DNA from: Ferdinandcohnia sp036962685
Lineage (GTDB): Bacteria > Bacillota > Bacilli > Bacillales > Bacillaceae_L
Length of the DNA stretch: 64,000 nt
Reading direction: 5' to 3'
Assembly (NCBI RefSeq): GCF_036962685.1
Contig: NZ_JBALOP010000014.1
Location: 1-64,000 of the forward strand
Shown here: piece after piece, positions 1 through 8,330 of the stretch
Numbering within the stretch: position 1 is the first letter of the stretch
How the letters are laid out: each line of letters starts with the position of its first letter
Made by a program: the position numbers and the translations under genes
Notes under the pieces: generated by a model
The model's input: the letters and a program-made list of their open reading frames with translations, nothing else
The model's database searches: none
Told to the model about the DNA's origin: nothing

Positions 1-32
1 TTTTGCAACCCTATCCATAAGTACTCTAACAT
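1..32 (-). CDS. tctA: Tripartite tricarboxylate transporter large membrane subunit TctA (5' end only)
   Basis: The minus strand opens with ATG at 32-30 behind a GGGGGGAG ribosome site and encodes MLEYLWIGLQ before the window edge. TctA proteins start with a similar hydrophobic stretch, and the gene lies directly after tctB, the usual tctC-tctB-tctA order. TctA is the roughly 500-residue, multi-span permease subunit that works with the TctC binding protein. Only ten codons are visible, so the call rests mostly on position. Confidence 0.7.
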   Translation of the reverse strand, partial: MLEYLWIGLQ

Positions 33-96
33 GTTCTCCCCCCTGACTTGACTGTTTCTTTTTTATGTTAGAAATAGAAAATAAAATTAAGTTCAA

Positions 97-612
97 TTAA
101 TAAAATAGAAGACTAAACGATCTAAAAATACCAATTCCACGTGGTAAAGGTACACTAAGGACAATGGAAAATAGCCAAACGAAGGCAGCTGTAAGAATGA
201 ATGATAGCAAAATAATCACAAGCTGTTTCTTAGCACCCAATAGCTGAGTTAGCACGTATAAGAATAATACGGACGATATGATAAACCCGAAAAAGTATAA
301 ACCTACTGAATAAAGAATAATTGAGAAAATGGATACCAAACTAAATGGTATATTAAAAAGTTTTCTTTCAGGTTCTTCCGTTTCGCTATTCTCAACTTTA
401 GATACAGCCTCTTTTTTTGAGGCAATATAGGTTTTAATAATTCCCATAATTGCTATAACCAACATTAAGATTAATAAAATGGAAGGCCATGCCTTAGGAC
501 CTAAAATAGTTGTTTTATTTGCAGAATGAATTTGTGAAGTTGATGCAAGAAAGAATCCTGCAAATGCAATGACGATACCATAAAATAGATAATCTTTTTT
601 AGAAGCGGTCAC
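97..612 (-). CDS. tctB: Tripartite tricarboxylate transporter small membrane subunit TctB
   Basis: 171-residue membrane protein with four or five hydrophobic segments (about residues 10-26, 38-57, 92-108, 111-125 and 131-155) and a charged loop at 64-86. Length and layout match TctB, the small membrane subunit of secondary transporters that take up carboxylates delivered by a TctC binding protein. The start is GTG at 612, seven bases behind GGGAGGGAG. It lies between tctC and tctA on the same strand. The substrate cannot be read from the sequence. Confidence 0.85.
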   Translation of the reverse strand: MTASKKDYLFYGIVIAFAGFFLASTSQIHSANKTTILGPKAWPSILLILMLVIAIMGIIKTYIASKKEAVSKVENSETEEPERKLFNIPFSLVSIFSIILYSVGLYFFGFIISSVLFLYVLTQLLGAKKQLVIILLSFILTAAFVWLFSIVLSVPLPRGIGIFRSFSLLFY

Positions 613-639
613 AATTTCTCCCTCCCTTGAATAAAAGAA

Positions 640-674
640 AACTCAGTAGGAGGAGGCCTCCTCCTACCGATTGA
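640..674 (-). terminator. Intercistronic hairpin between tctC and tctB
   Basis: GTAGGAGGAGG is followed directly by its complement CCTCCTCCTAC (46-56/57-67 of the 600 block), extended by imperfect CAGT/ACCG flanks. There is no T-tract on the minus strand, so it more likely stabilises the tctC message or attenuates transcription into tctB than fully terminates it. Binding proteins are usually made in excess over permeases. Confidence 0.55.
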
Positions 675-676
675 AA

Positions 677-1687
677 TTAATTTTGAAGCTTTTCCATAAT
701 TACTTTGTACTTATCAATTAATTCTCCAGTTCTCTTAGTGAAATCCGCAGAATTTAACCAGCCATCTCTTAAATGCAAGAAATTATCTTCTGCGTATTTT
801 TGATATTCTTCAGAATCATAAACCTTTTGCATCGCTTCCTCTAAAATTTTAATAATTTCTGGGTCAGCGTCTGATTTAATATAAAAACCGCGTTCATTTC
901 CATCTGTTAAATTCCAACCTAACTCAACAGTTGTCGGAACATCAGGGTAATCATCTAATCTTTCTTCAGCAAATACGACAAGTGGGATAATGGAACCATC
1001 ATCAGCAAGTGACTTTGTTGGGCCGAATTCATCTACCATTGCTTCTAAGTGGCCACCAAGAACACCTGCATGCATCTCACCTGAACCTTCCATTGGAACA
1101 AAGTTCATTTCCACATCAGCTGCTTCACCAAGCATAAATACCGTCATTTCATCCATACCTAAAGAACCAGTTCCACCAACTGTAATTTTTCCTGGACTGT
1201 CTTTAACTGCTTTCATAAAATCATCAATGGATGCATATTTATCTTTCTTTACCCATAACGCATACGTATCAGCCTGGAAACGAGCAATTGGTGTAAAATC
1301 ATCTAATCCATGTGTATTTGTGCCAGCGGCAGTTGTAATTGGGAATGCAGCATCCGCAACCAAAGTATAGCCGTCAGAAGGAGCATTAAACGCATTTTGC
1401 GCCGCAACAACTCCAGCACCGCCTTCTTGGTTTACAACATTGATGTTAACTCCTAAAATATCTTCTAATTGCTTAGTAACTTGTCTTGCAAATAAGTCTG
1501 TACCACCACCGGCACCATGTCCTACGAGAACTTCAATATTTCTTTCAGGATAACCACTTGCCTTTTTATCGTCTCCACCCTCAGATGATGAACCGCTAGA
1601 TTCTGTTGATCCACCACCGCTACATGCTGCTAAAAGCATTGTAAGACCAATTAATAAAACCGCAATAAAATTAATTTTTCTATTCAT
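677..1687 (-). CDS. tctC: TctC/Bug-family tripartite transporter substrate-binding lipoprotein
   Basis: 336 residues. The N-terminus is a lipoprotein signal with lipobox LLAAC (Cys22), followed by a Ser/Gly-rich linker. The mature part starts with YPERNIEVLVGHGAGGGTD, the typical first strand and ligand loop of the Bug family. These proteins bind carboxylates outside the membrane and hand them to TctA/TctB. The ATG has AAGGGGGA upstream. The isomerase-like gene before it suggests uptake and conversion of a sugar acid or related carboxylate, which is inference. Confidence 0.9.
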   Translation of the reverse strand: MNRKINFIAVLLIGLTMLLAACSGGGSTESSGSSSEGGDDKKASGYPERNIEVLVGHGAGGGTDLFARQVTKQLEDILGVNINVVNQEGGAGVVAAQNAFNAPSDGYTLVADAAFPITTAAGTNTHGLDDFTPIARFQADTYALWVKKDKYASIDDFMKAVKDSPGKITVGGTGSLGMDEMTVFMLGEAADVEMNFVPMEGSGEMHAGVLGGHLEAMVDEFGPTKSLADDGSIIPLVVFAEERLDDYPDVPTTVELGWNLTDGNERGFYIKSDADPEIIKILEEAMQKVYDSEEYQKYAEDNFLHLRDGWLNSADFTKRTGELIDKYKVIMEKLQN

Positions 1688-1825
1688 TTTCGATTGTCCC
1701 CCTTATTTCCGATAAATTATCACAAGGCCTTCGCTTCAAATACAAGTTAACCGGTATTTTTAGAAGCTTTCACCCCCTCAATTAGAATAAAATAGATTAA
1801 TAGTTTTATAGTTTTGCTTAGAAGT

Positions 1826-2662
1826 TTATTTTGCGCTTGTTTTTATCCCTTTCGTCATCGGTTCCAACTGGGCTTGTACATACCTGCCTACATCTAAGAT
1901 GACATTGTGAGGATCTGTTGCTGCTTCTTCAGTTTCTTCCTCAACCATTATCCACCCGTTATAGTTTGAGTTGTATAGAATTTCGGTAATTGCAGGGAAA
2001 TCAATATCCCCCGTACCCATTTTTCGCCACTCAAATGTGTTCGAGCAGTCTTTAATATGTACATGTTTTATAATAGGTAGATTATCTCTAATAATTTCTA
2101 CCGGATTCATTCCACCCGCTTTAATATGGCCCGCATCCGGTGTATAACTTAAGTATCTTCTATCTATTAGGTCAAACATGACATCATAATCTTCTTTTGT
2201 TCTAAAATAAGAAGTTTTAGGAGATGCAGGATGGAAAGAAGCAATTACGCCATTTTCATTTGCACGTTTCCCCAGTGTGTTTACACAATTGATAATTTCC
2301 TTTTGTCTCTTTAATAAATCATCTCTATTGGGACCAACCCTTGCAGGAACATTCATGATGGCTCCTGGAAAATGGGTTAAATATTTTATGTAATAATCTG
2401 CATGTGTTTTTTCTTCTTCAGATTCATTCTCTCCTGCCCATGTAAACGGAACAGTTAATGCCGCTAGCTCTAATTCTCTCTTCGCAAGTTCTTCTTTTAG
2501 TCGTTCTGGTTGATTTTTATATCTTCCTAGAAGAGCGACCTGTACATCAATGCCTTTAAATCCCGCTTCTTTGACGGTATCCATGATTTGATCAAGATAA
2601 TCGCATTCTTTATCATAATCAAGCTCCCATGTTGATCCATGGCATCCAAATTTAATTGCCAA
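1826..2662 (-). CDS. Sugar phosphate isomerase/epimerase family (xylose isomerase-like TIM barrel)
   Basis: 278 residues of the AP endonuclease 2-like TIM-barrel family. Metal-ligand motifs include FHPASP near residue 143, DAGH near 177, HVHIKD near 201 and a late VEEE near 241. The start is TTG at 2662, six bases after AAGGAGGGG. It is the first gene of the unit with tctC-tctB-tctA and has its own promoter and cre-like site. Relatives include inosose dehydratases (IolE), hydroxypyruvate isomerases and sugar epimerases; the exact reaction is not determinable. Confidence 0.8.
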   Translation of the reverse strand: MAIKFGCHGSTWELDYDKECDYLDQIMDTVKEAGFKGIDVQVALLGRYKNQPERLKEELAKRELELAALTVPFTWAGENESEEEKTHADYYIKYLTHFPGAIMNVPARVGPNRDDLLKRQKEIINCVNTLGKRANENGVIASFHPASPKTSYFRTKEDYDVMFDLIDRRYLSYTPDAGHIKAGGMNPVEIIRDNLPIIKHVHIKDCSNTFEWRKMGTGDIDFPAITEILYNSNYNGWIMVEEETEEAATDPHNVILDVGRYVQAQLEPMTKGIKTSAK

Positions 2663-2714
2663 CGGATTCCCCTCCTTATATACTTGTAATATCTGAAAGT
2701 TAATAATAGTTTAA

Positions 2715-2730
2715 CTGCAAACGTTTCCAA
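2715..2730 (-). promoter_or_regulatory. cre / LacI-family operator
   Basis: The minus strand reads TTGGAAACGTTTGCAG, which fits the CcpA cre consensus WTGNAANCGNWWNCA with a central CG. It lies just downstream of the -10 box at 2746-2751, where a bound repressor would block the transporter unit. A dedicated LacI-family regulator could use the same kind of site. Confidence 0.7.
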
Positions 2731-2745
2731 GCTGTGTTTTTCTTA

Positions 2746-2773
2746 ATTTTATCATTTATTTTCATTTTGTCAA
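2746..2773 (-). promoter_or_regulatory. Sigma-A promoter of the isomerase-tct unit
   Basis: TTGACA (2773-2768), 16-bp A-rich spacer, TAAAAT (2751-2746) on the minus strand, followed by the cre-like operator. Confidence 0.6.
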
Positions 2774-2925
2774 TAAAAAATAACAATAAACAAAAACAAA
2801 ACAATAACATTCATAGGATATCAAAAATGCGTTGAATGTAAATGAAAGTAAATTAATAGTATTAGTAAGATTTTCATCGCAGTTTCGTAAACAAAGGAAT
2901 CGTTATGAGGCTGTGAAGCAGAAAA

Positions 2926-2958
2926 AAATTCCGTACCAAAGAGATACGGAATTTTTTA
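2926..2958 (-). terminator. Bidirectional rho-independent terminator
   Basis: AAAATTCCGTA and TACGGAATTTT form an 11-bp stem around a short loop, with T-runs on both strands. It closes the L,D-transpeptidase/spoVA unit arriving on the minus strand. The rest of 2774-3191 holds no convincing gene. Confidence 0.75.
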
Positions 2959-2968
2959 TTGGAAATAA

Positions 2969-3166
2969 TCACCTTTTCACTTGCCTGCAATCCGACATTC
3001 TTAATATGTATATCTCCCACATAGAGGTTTGGTCCTTCAAAATTAATTTTTCCTTCAGAAAGATCAGCATTTCAACAAGCATTTTTCCTTCAATTCTCGT
3101 TCGCACCAGAAATACGAGGACAAGCCCAATTAAAATCCCTAACCAAATTTTATAGACTGAAACCAA
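2969..3166 (-). CDS. Possible small membrane protein (weak ORF)
   Basis: A 65-codon frame starting TTG, with one hydrophobic segment (IWLGILIGLVLVFLV) and a basic tail. It follows the L,D-transpeptidase by 25 bases and ends just before the terminator at 2926-2958, which is why it is listed. No ribosome site is visible and I recognise no family. It may be only the untranslated 3' part of the operon. Confidence 0.2.
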   Translation of the reverse strand: MVSVYKIWLGILIGLVLVFLVRTRIEGKMLVEMLIFLKEKLILKDQTSMWEIYILRMSDCRQVKR

Positions 3167-3191
3167 TGTGGCAATAGGGCAGCGAACAGAT

Positions 3192-3869
3192 TCATTCCAA
3201 TATGCCTAATAATATATACTCTCTTTTTGTTATTCCACCCGTTATTGGCAAGTTATTTTCTTTTTGAAACACTTTAACGGCCCTCTCCGTTTCCTTATTA
3301 TAAATTCCATGTACCTTCCCATTATATAAACTCATTAACTTTAATCTTTCTTGTACGATTTGGACTAAGGTTCCTTTTGAACCAATTGATAAAGGTTTTA
3401 ATTCCCCTCTCCCAAAGCCGGTGATTGGTCCTTCTATATGTACAACTGTACCTTCAGATACAATTTCAAATAATTCTTCTACATCTTTATTTTGCATTCT
3501 GATACAACCACCACTAATATTCTTTCCCATTAACCATGGCTTGTTCGTTCCGTGAATACCATAATCTCCCCACGGTACATCTAATCCTAACCAACGTGTT
3601 CCAAACCCGCCCCCCCAATCCTTATCTTTTTTAATGATCATAAATGTGCCAATTGGAGTGGGAGTTTGATCAGTTCCAGGTGAAATTTTATATCCCTTTA
3701 TTACTTTTTCACCTTCAATTACATAAAGCTCCTTAGCCCACAAATCAATTTTAATAGATATCCCCTGCAAATTCTCACCATGTACTTTGCTAGTTGCTGG
3801 TATTGTTAAGGAAAAAAAGATGATGAAGTAAAAAAGTATATTAATTATCCGCGTTTTGTTTTTAATCAT
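3192..3869 (-). CDS. L,D-transpeptidase (YkuD domain) with C-terminal peptidoglycan-binding domain
   Basis: 225 residues. A signal peptide or anchor covers residues 1-31, and a YkuD catalytic domain about 36-148 holds HGT (106-108) and SGGCIRM with catalytic Cys122. A PG-binding-1 helical repeat covers about 160-223. Such enzymes form 3-3 cross-links in the wall or cortex outside the membrane. It follows the 2Duf gene by 25 bases with its own AAGGAG site, so it may be expressed with the spore operon. That would suggest a cortex or spore-wall role, which is inference. Confidence 0.85.
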   Translation of the reverse strand: MIKNKTRIINILFYFIIFFSLTIPATSKVHGENLQGISIKIDLWAKELYVIEGEKVIKGYKISPGTDQTPTPIGTFMIIKKDKDWGGGFGTRWLGLDVPWGDYGIHGTNKPWLMGKNISGGCIRMQNKDVEELFEIVSEGTVVHIEGPITGFGRGELKPLSIGSKGTLVQIVQERLKLMSLYNGKVHGIYNKETERAVKVFQKENNLPITGGITKREYILLGILE

Positions 3870-3894
3870 AGAATAACTCCTTCAAAATGGATCC

Positions 3895-4755
3895 TTAATT
3901 TTTTAAATACGGAGTCACTTTATTTAGTGCATCCTGGAGTTTTTCACTATTTTTTTGATACATTTCTTTTGCGGATTGGTTATTTGTTTGTAAGGCAAAT
4001 AATTCTAAATCCGCCTGACATTTTTTGATTGTGGCAAGCAGTAATGGTTTTTCTTGCGGAGATGGGACCTTGATCTTATCATCATATAGATCGACTGTCA
4101 GTTGTCCATACGTATCGACTTGCCCTAAGAACACATTTTCAATACTGACGCCAATTTTATCGAGTTCCGTCTCAAGCCAATTCTGACTATGTCCAGAAGA
4201 AGACAATGGTTCGTGCATAATTTCTCCATCCATTATAACGGTTTGAGGTTCCTTTATCGGGGCTACAGCAAGATTTAGGACTTTTGCCGTTACCGGTTGA
4301 TTTTCCTTTTTTAATAATACGCTTAAGCTTCCATCTGTTTCTAATACCGCGAACTCAACATCAGCTACCTGAAAGACGTCCTTATTTCGGAGTTTGGCTA
4401 ATAATTCATCAACCGTATATTTTTCTTTCTTTAAGTTGTCCTCCATTACCTTTCCATCCTGAATAAAAACAGTTCCCTTTCCTTCAGCAAAATCACTTAC
4501 TACTTTGCTTTTTAATGAAATGAAACCCATGACAAACGGAACAGCGAACCAGACACTCATACCTATTAATCCATGACTAATATTTCGATCCAAACCGGTT
4601 GCAACTTCTGCAGCAATACTGCCCACAGTTATTCCATTAATATATTCGAAAAAGGATAGCTGAGAAATTTGCTTCTTCCCTAACCATTTCGTAAACAAAA
4701 ATAAAATAATTAGTAACATAAATGATCGTACCGCAACACTTAACCAATCTGGCAT
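3895..4755 (-). CDS. 2Duf: DUF421 (YetF-like) membrane protein with fused DUF1657 domain
   Basis: 286 residues. Three N-terminal membrane segments (about 8-23, 37-53 and 62-80) precede a YetF/DUF421 soluble domain (about 85-225). Residues 234-286 are plainly homologous to the two stand-alone DUF1657 proteins of this operon: ATIKKCQADLELFALQTNNQ here against the QVKQ...LQTQNQQAKQMYQ pattern at 7436-7642. DUF421+DUF1657 is the architecture of 2Duf, the inner-membrane protein of the spoVA2mob operon linked to wet-heat resistance of spores. Start ATG behind AAGGAG. It is the seventh gene of the operon, in the usual place for 2duf. Confidence 0.85.
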   Translation of the reverse strand: MPDWLSVAVRSFMLLIILFLFTKWLGKKQISQLSFFEYINGITVGSIAAEVATGLDRNISHGLIGMSVWFAVPFVMGFISLKSKVVSDFAEGKGTVFIQDGKVMEDNLKKEKYTVDELLAKLRNKDVFQVADVEFAVLETDGSLSVLLKKENQPVTAKVLNLAVAPIKEPQTVIMDGEIMHEPLSSSGHSQNWLETELDKIGVSIENVFLGQVDTYGQLTVDLYDDKIKVPSPQEKPLLLATIKKCQADLELFALQTNNQSAKEMYQKNSEKLQDALNKVTPYLKN

Positions 4756-4779
4756 GTGATTAACTCCTTAAATGTTTAA

Positions 4780-4986
4780 TTAAAAACCTCGATACTGATC
4801 TTCCTCCCGTTCAATTTCACCAACACGTATTTTTAAATCATTTTTTATTTCATCCATGATCAACATGGCTTCATGAAAAGTTCGTTTCGCCTGCGTGTCT
4901 TGCGTGCGTAATGCCAAGCTTGAAAACAGAGCTTCAATACTTTTTATACTTGAAAGGCATTGTTTCACCTGAGAACCAACTGTCAT
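4780..4986 (-). CDS. DUF1657 small protein (second copy)
   Basis: 68 residues starting MTVGSQVKQCLSS. ATG at 4986 was chosen over an upstream frame extension because AAAGGAG lies seven bases before it and the length then equals that of the other DUF1657 protein (68). Helical, soluble, no signal. DUF1657 proteins accompany spoVA operons in Bacillales; their biochemical role is unknown. It lies between spoVAEb and 2duf. Confidence 0.85.
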   Translation of the reverse strand: MTVGSQVKQCLSSIKSIEALFSSLALRTQDTQAKRTFHEAMLIMDEIKNDLKIRVGEIEREEDQYRGF

Positions 4987-4999
4987 TTTACATTCTCCT

Positions 5000-5350
5000 T
5001 TACCCCTTTGGTTTAAATAATAATGCGCCAATCATCCCAAAAATAATCGCAGCGGAGATACCAGCACTTGTGACCTCAAACATTCCTGTTACTACACCAA
5101 CCAGTCCATGCTTTTCTGCTTCAGCCATTGCGCCATGTACAAGGGAATTTCCGAAACTTGTAATTGGAACAGTTGCCCCGGCACCTGCAAAATCGATAAA
5201 CGGTTCATACAAACCGAAGCCATCCAAAATTGCTCCAAGTACCACAAATGTACATAATGTATGAGCAGGAGTAAGTTTAAAAACATCAAACATAATTTGA
5301 CCAATTACACAAATGAGTCCACCTATGACAAATGCCCAAAAGAAAATCAT
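5000..5350 (-). CDS. spoVAE: Stage V sporulation protein AE (SpoVAEb)
   Basis: 116 residues with several hydrophobic segments and the family features GGLICVIGQ near the start and PITSFGNSLVHGA in the middle. SpoVAEb is a membrane component of the SpoVA channel, which moves Ca-dipicolinate into the forespore and releases it at germination. Start ATG overlaps the spoVAD stop by 4 bp (ATGA) with GGAGGTG upstream, so the two are translationally coupled. Confidence 0.93.
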   Translation of the reverse strand: MIFFWAFVIGGLICVIGQIMFDVFKLTPAHTLCTFVVLGAILDGFGLYEPFIDFAGAGATVPITSFGNSLVHGAMAEAEKHGLVGVVTGMFEVTSAGISAAIIFGMIGALLFKPKG

Positions 5351-6366
5351 GATTGCTCTTCACCTCCATTTTCAATTGATACTGCGTGAGCAATACAGGG
5401 AATCGATTCTTTTTGCTGAAAGGAAAGAGGTGAAAGGAGGGCACCCGTGGCAACAACTAGGACTCGATTTAATTCCCCTTTCTTCATTCGATTTAAGATA
5501 TGTCCATAAACAACTGTTGCGGAACAACCTGCACCACTGGCACCTGCAAGGACAGGCTGTCCTTCTCGATAAATGATTAGACCACAATCCTGATATTTTT
5601 CTTCCTGAATTTGAGTGCCGTGTTTTTTAAATAAATCTAGAGATACCTCTCTACCTATGTGACCAAGATCCCCTGTTACAATTAGATCATAGTAAGATGG
5701 ATCGACGTTTCGTTCTTTTAAATGAGCTTCTATTGTATCGACAGCAGCAGGTGCCATTGCCCCCCCCATATTAAATGGGTCAGTCAAACCCATATCTACA
5801 ATTCTACCGATGGTTGCCGATGTTACCCGAGGCCCTGTACCCTTAGAACTAACTAAGGCCACCCCCGCACCTGTAACCGTCCATTGAGCAGTTGGAGGTT
5901 TTTGACCACCATACTCGGTTGGATAGCGAAATTGCTTTTCAACAGCTGCATTATGACTAGATGCACCCGTTAAGATGTATTTTGCGCCGTTATAATTAAC
6001 TAAAAATGCAGATAACGCTAATCCTTCCATTGAGGTTGAGCAAGCTCCAAACAGTCCAAGATAAGGGCTACCTAGTGTTCTCGTCGCAAAGCTAGTAGGC
6101 GTGATTTGATTGATAAGATCACCACCAAGAAAAAACTGAATCTGCTCCTTTTGCAGATTGGCTTTTTCAATCGCCTTTTGACAGGCTTCCTCTAACATGA
6201 CTTGATGGGCCTTTTCAAACGAATCTTGATTTAACCAAATGTCACCATGTATTAAATCAAAATCCTGTGGTATATTGCCTTTCGCTTCAAATGGTCCGAC
6301 AACTGTTCCGGTTGAAATAATGACAGGCTTTTGATCAAAAATCCATGTTCGATGACCAGTCAGCAT
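5347..6366 (-). CDS. spoVAD: Stage V sporulation protein AD (SpoVAD)
   Basis: 339 residues with a thiolase-like fold: FGACSTSMEGLALSAF around residue 110 and VTGDLGHIG around 230 are family signatures. SpoVAD is the soluble dipicolinic acid-binding subunit of the SpoVA channel on the spore inner membrane. The start at 6366 (MLTGHRTWIF) matches the family N-terminus, and its ATG overlaps the spoVAC stop by one base (TGATG). An in-frame ATG five codons upstream lies inside spoVAC and is less likely. Confidence 0.95.
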   Translation of the reverse strand: MLTGHRTWIFDQKPVIISTGTVVGPFEAKGNIPQDFDLIHGDIWLNQDSFEKAHQVMLEEACQKAIEKANLQKEQIQFFLGGDLINQITPTSFATRTLGSPYLGLFGACSTSMEGLALSAFLVNYNGAKYILTGASSHNAAVEKQFRYPTEYGGQKPPTAQWTVTGAGVALVSSKGTGPRVTSATIGRIVDMGLTDPFNMGGAMAPAAVDTIEAHLKERNVDPSYYDLIVTGDLGHIGREVSLDLFKKHGTQIQEEKYQDCGLIIYREGQPVLAGASGAGCSATVVYGHILNRMKKGELNRVLVVATGALLSPLSFQQKESIPCIAHAVSIENGGEEQS

Positions 6367-6845
6367 CAGAGTCCCCCCCATGTGATAAGAATGGTCTTAA
6401 TGATAGCAACAATAAAGGCTGAAAAAACGCCAAATAAAATGACTGAACCTGCCAATTTAAACATATTTCCACCTACCCCCAGAACAAAACCCTCTGTTCG
6501 ATGTTCAATTGCTGCAGAGATAACAGCATTTCCAAACCCTGTCACTGGAACGGCGGAGCCAGCACCTCCAAATTGTGCAATCCGATCGTAAACCCCAAAT
6601 CCCGTTAATAACATAGATATGAAAATTAAGGTAGCAACCGTTGGATTTCCGGCTGTTTGTTCTGTAAAATCGAAAAAATATATGTAAAAGGTCTGAATCG
6701 CCTGTCCAATCAAACAGATGATGCCACCCGTTATAAACGCCATGACACAATTTTTAAATAAAGGCCGTTTGGTCTCTCGTTGATCTTGAAAAGCCTGATA
6801 TTCTTGTTGAACTGGGGTTAATTTTTTCTTTTTTTTATTTGCCAT
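6366..6845 (-). CDS. spoVAC: Stage V sporulation protein AC (SpoVAC)
   Basis: 159 residues. A basic N-terminal tail (MANKKKKKLTP) precedes several membrane segments with FITGGIICLIGQAIQTFYIY and VTGFGNAVISAAIEH, signatures shared with SpoVAE. SpoVAC is the mechanosensitive channel subunit of the dipicolinate transporter. ATG at 6845 was preferred to an upstream TTG (6851) because GAGGG lies six bases before the ATG. It overlaps spoVAD by one base. Confidence 0.94.
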   Translation of the reverse strand: MANKKKKKLTPVQQEYQAFQDQRETKRPLFKNCVMAFITGGIICLIGQAIQTFYIYFFDFTEQTAGNPTVATLIFISMLLTGFGVYDRIAQFGGAGSAVPVTGFGNAVISAAIEHRTEGFVLGVGGNMFKLAGSVILFGVFSAFIVAIIKTILITWGGL

Positions 6846-6864
6846 AAGCAACCCTCGCTAACTT

Positions 6865-7326
6865 TCATGCTTCCTCTTTGATTAGGCTTTTAATTTTTCC
6901 TAATTCTTTTTTGAGTTCTTTTTCCCCAGTCTTCCCTTTCTCGAGCTTTCTCTCCAATATATCTAATTCTAGAAAAATTTTTTGATCAGTTGAGACTTGA
7001 ATTTCGTGATTTGGAAACTTTTTCGTTAACTCTTTTTTTACACTCTTTTCAATCGTCTTCAGTTGAAATCTATCTATTTGAGGGACTGTAATTGCAACTA
7101 GGAGTTCTTTCTCAGTATTGACTCCACGAACCCCGGTGATGTCATCCCTTTTAATTAACAGCTCTTCAGCTTGATTAGCTGTTGATTGATTTGTTGACTT
7201 TTTTGCACTTATTTTAGTGATGGATGTGCTTTGATTTTTGACGGAATCCATGTTTTCCTTGCACCCAGTTAAAAATCCTAGGACTAAAAACAGAAAAACT
7301 CCACATCGAAATAAATACCTCTTCAT
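6865..7326 (-). CDS. YhcN/YlaJ-family spore lipoprotein
   Basis: About 153 residues. The lipoprotein signal MKRYLFRCGVFLFLVLGF ends at lipobox FLTGC. The rest has the YhcN/YlaJ pattern: a DDITGVRGVNTEKELLVAITVPQ core followed by a charged helical tail. These proteins sit in the spore inner membrane or coat fraction, and a YhcN-like gene is the second gene of spoVA2mob operons. Start ATG 7326 fits the signal; an in-frame ATG at 7341 lacks ribosome-site spacing. Confidence 0.82.
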   Translation of the reverse strand: MKRYLFRCGVFLFLVLGFLTGCKENMDSVKNQSTSITKISAKKSTNQSTANQAEELLIKRDDITGVRGVNTEKELLVAITVPQIDRFQLKTIEKSVKKELTKKFPNHEIQVSTDQKIFLELDILERKLEKGKTGEKELKKELGKIKSLIKEEA

Positions 7327-7435
7327 ATTTATCAATCCCATCCTCGAAAGCGTACAATTAGAGAAAAGGTTGGTAAAAGAACCCCAACCTTGATTATTTA
7401 ATACACTTGTCGTATTTGCCCCGATTTGTGCCTTT

Positions 7436-7642
7436 TTATTCTTGTTGATATTGTGGTTCTTCCGAATCTAATTCTTGTAGACGAGGGTTGAGACTATCTA
7501 CAATCAATTGAGTCTGTTGTGCAGCATTTTGATACATTTGCTTTGCTTGTTGATTCTGAGTTTGAAGTGAAAATTGTTCAAGGCTAGCCTGCGCACTTTT
7601 TAAACCTGCGATTGTTTGCTTAACCTGACTTTTAACTGTCAT
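7436..7642 (-). CDS. DUF1657 small protein (first gene of the spoVA operon)
   Basis: 68 residues, MTVKSQVKQTIAGLKSAQAS at the N-terminus, Gln-rich and helical. Start ATG follows GGAGGAAATGGT. It is close to the second DUF1657 protein at 4780-4986 and to the C-terminal domain of 2Duf, so one unit occurs three times in this operon. As first gene it marks the operon start. I could not identify a clear sigma-G promoter in 7643-7760. Confidence 0.88.
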   Translation of the reverse strand: MTVKSQVKQTIAGLKSAQASLEQFSLQTQNQQAKQMYQNAAQQTQLIVDSLNPRLQELDSEEPQYQQE

Positions 7643-7762
7643 ACCATTTCCTCCACTCTTTCTGAGTATTCCTAAACACTCATAGAATTAGTAATAGAGG
7701 TTCATTTTATGAAACCAGTTTTTTACAAACGGCGGAGGAAGTGGTGAATTCGTAATTTGAAG

Positions 7763-7811
7763 AAAAAAAAAGGTGACTACTCCCAACGCATTAGCATGTT
7801 GGGGTAGGCAC
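7763..7811 (-). terminator. Terminator of the Gmad2 lipoprotein gene
   Basis: The minus strand folds GGTGCCTACCCCAAC against GTTGGGAGTAGTCACC with one bulge, followed by eight Ts. Confidence 0.75.
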
Positions 7812-7817
7812 CCAGTT

Positions 7818-8330
7818 TTATTTATTTGTTAGCGGAATTGTTAAAATGTCTTCTTTTGAACCGTCTTTTGCGGAATAAACGAATAGTTCGAGTCTTACTT
7901 CGTTTTTAGATTGAGCATATACATTTTTATCAATCGGGATTTCGAAGTCACCCCAAGAAGGTGCACCGACTGTTTGATAGTGGTCTTCAAGCAATTTTTC
8001 ATCACCATCATAAAGAGCATAGTCAAAAACACCTTCAAAAACCTGCGCTTTACCGGTAATGACGATTTGATTGTCTGTATTAGAAACTTTTACATCTTTG
8101 AAAATTTTGTTTGTATATACCTTTTCTTCATTAGTTGGGGTTACTTCATTTTCCGTATTTTGCTCCGTCTCATCCACTTCGTTATTTTCTTCTTTCTGAG
8201 TTGCTTCATTATTATTGTTTTCAGCTGGCTGTTCAGTCTCATTTACTTGCTCATTATTTTCGTTTTGGTTACATGAGGCTAAGATCGCAGCGATACCTAA
8301 CACAGCAATAAAGAATATGATTTTTTTCAT
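7818..8330 (-). CDS. Gmad2-domain lipoprotein
   Basis: 170 residues. Signal peptide with lipobox ILASC (Cys20), then a strongly acidic Asn/Glu-rich linker to about residue 70, then a C-terminal immunoglobulin-like Gmad2 domain (about 73-168). The diagnostic pattern is ITGKAQVFEGVFDYAL and GAPSWGDFEIPI. Gmad2 domains occur on exported proteins of spore-formers, some tied to germination. ATG behind AAGGAGAGG. It stands alone with its own terminator; the function beyond surface display is unknown. Confidence 0.8.
   Translation of the reverse strand: MKKIIFFIAVLGIAAILASCNQNENNEQVNETEQPAENNNNEATQKEENNEVDETEQNTENEVTPTNEEKVYTNKIFKDVKVSNTDNQIVITGKAQVFEGVFDYALYDGDEKLLEDHYQTVGAPSWGDFEIPIDKNVYAQSKNEVRLELFVYSAKDGSKEDILTIPLTNK

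Noticed and set aside
990..1370. A 126-codon frame opposite tctC
   Set aside because: Shadow of the strongly supported tctC gene with no start context.
2832..3155. A 107-codon plus-strand frame
   Set aside because: It runs through the terminator hairpin at 2926-2958, has no ribosome site and opposes the transcript of the spoVA unit.
7643..7760. Sigma-G promoter for the spoVA operon
   Set aside because: Several AT-rich hexamers are present, but none gives a convincing -35/-10 pair with correct spacing, so it was not listed.
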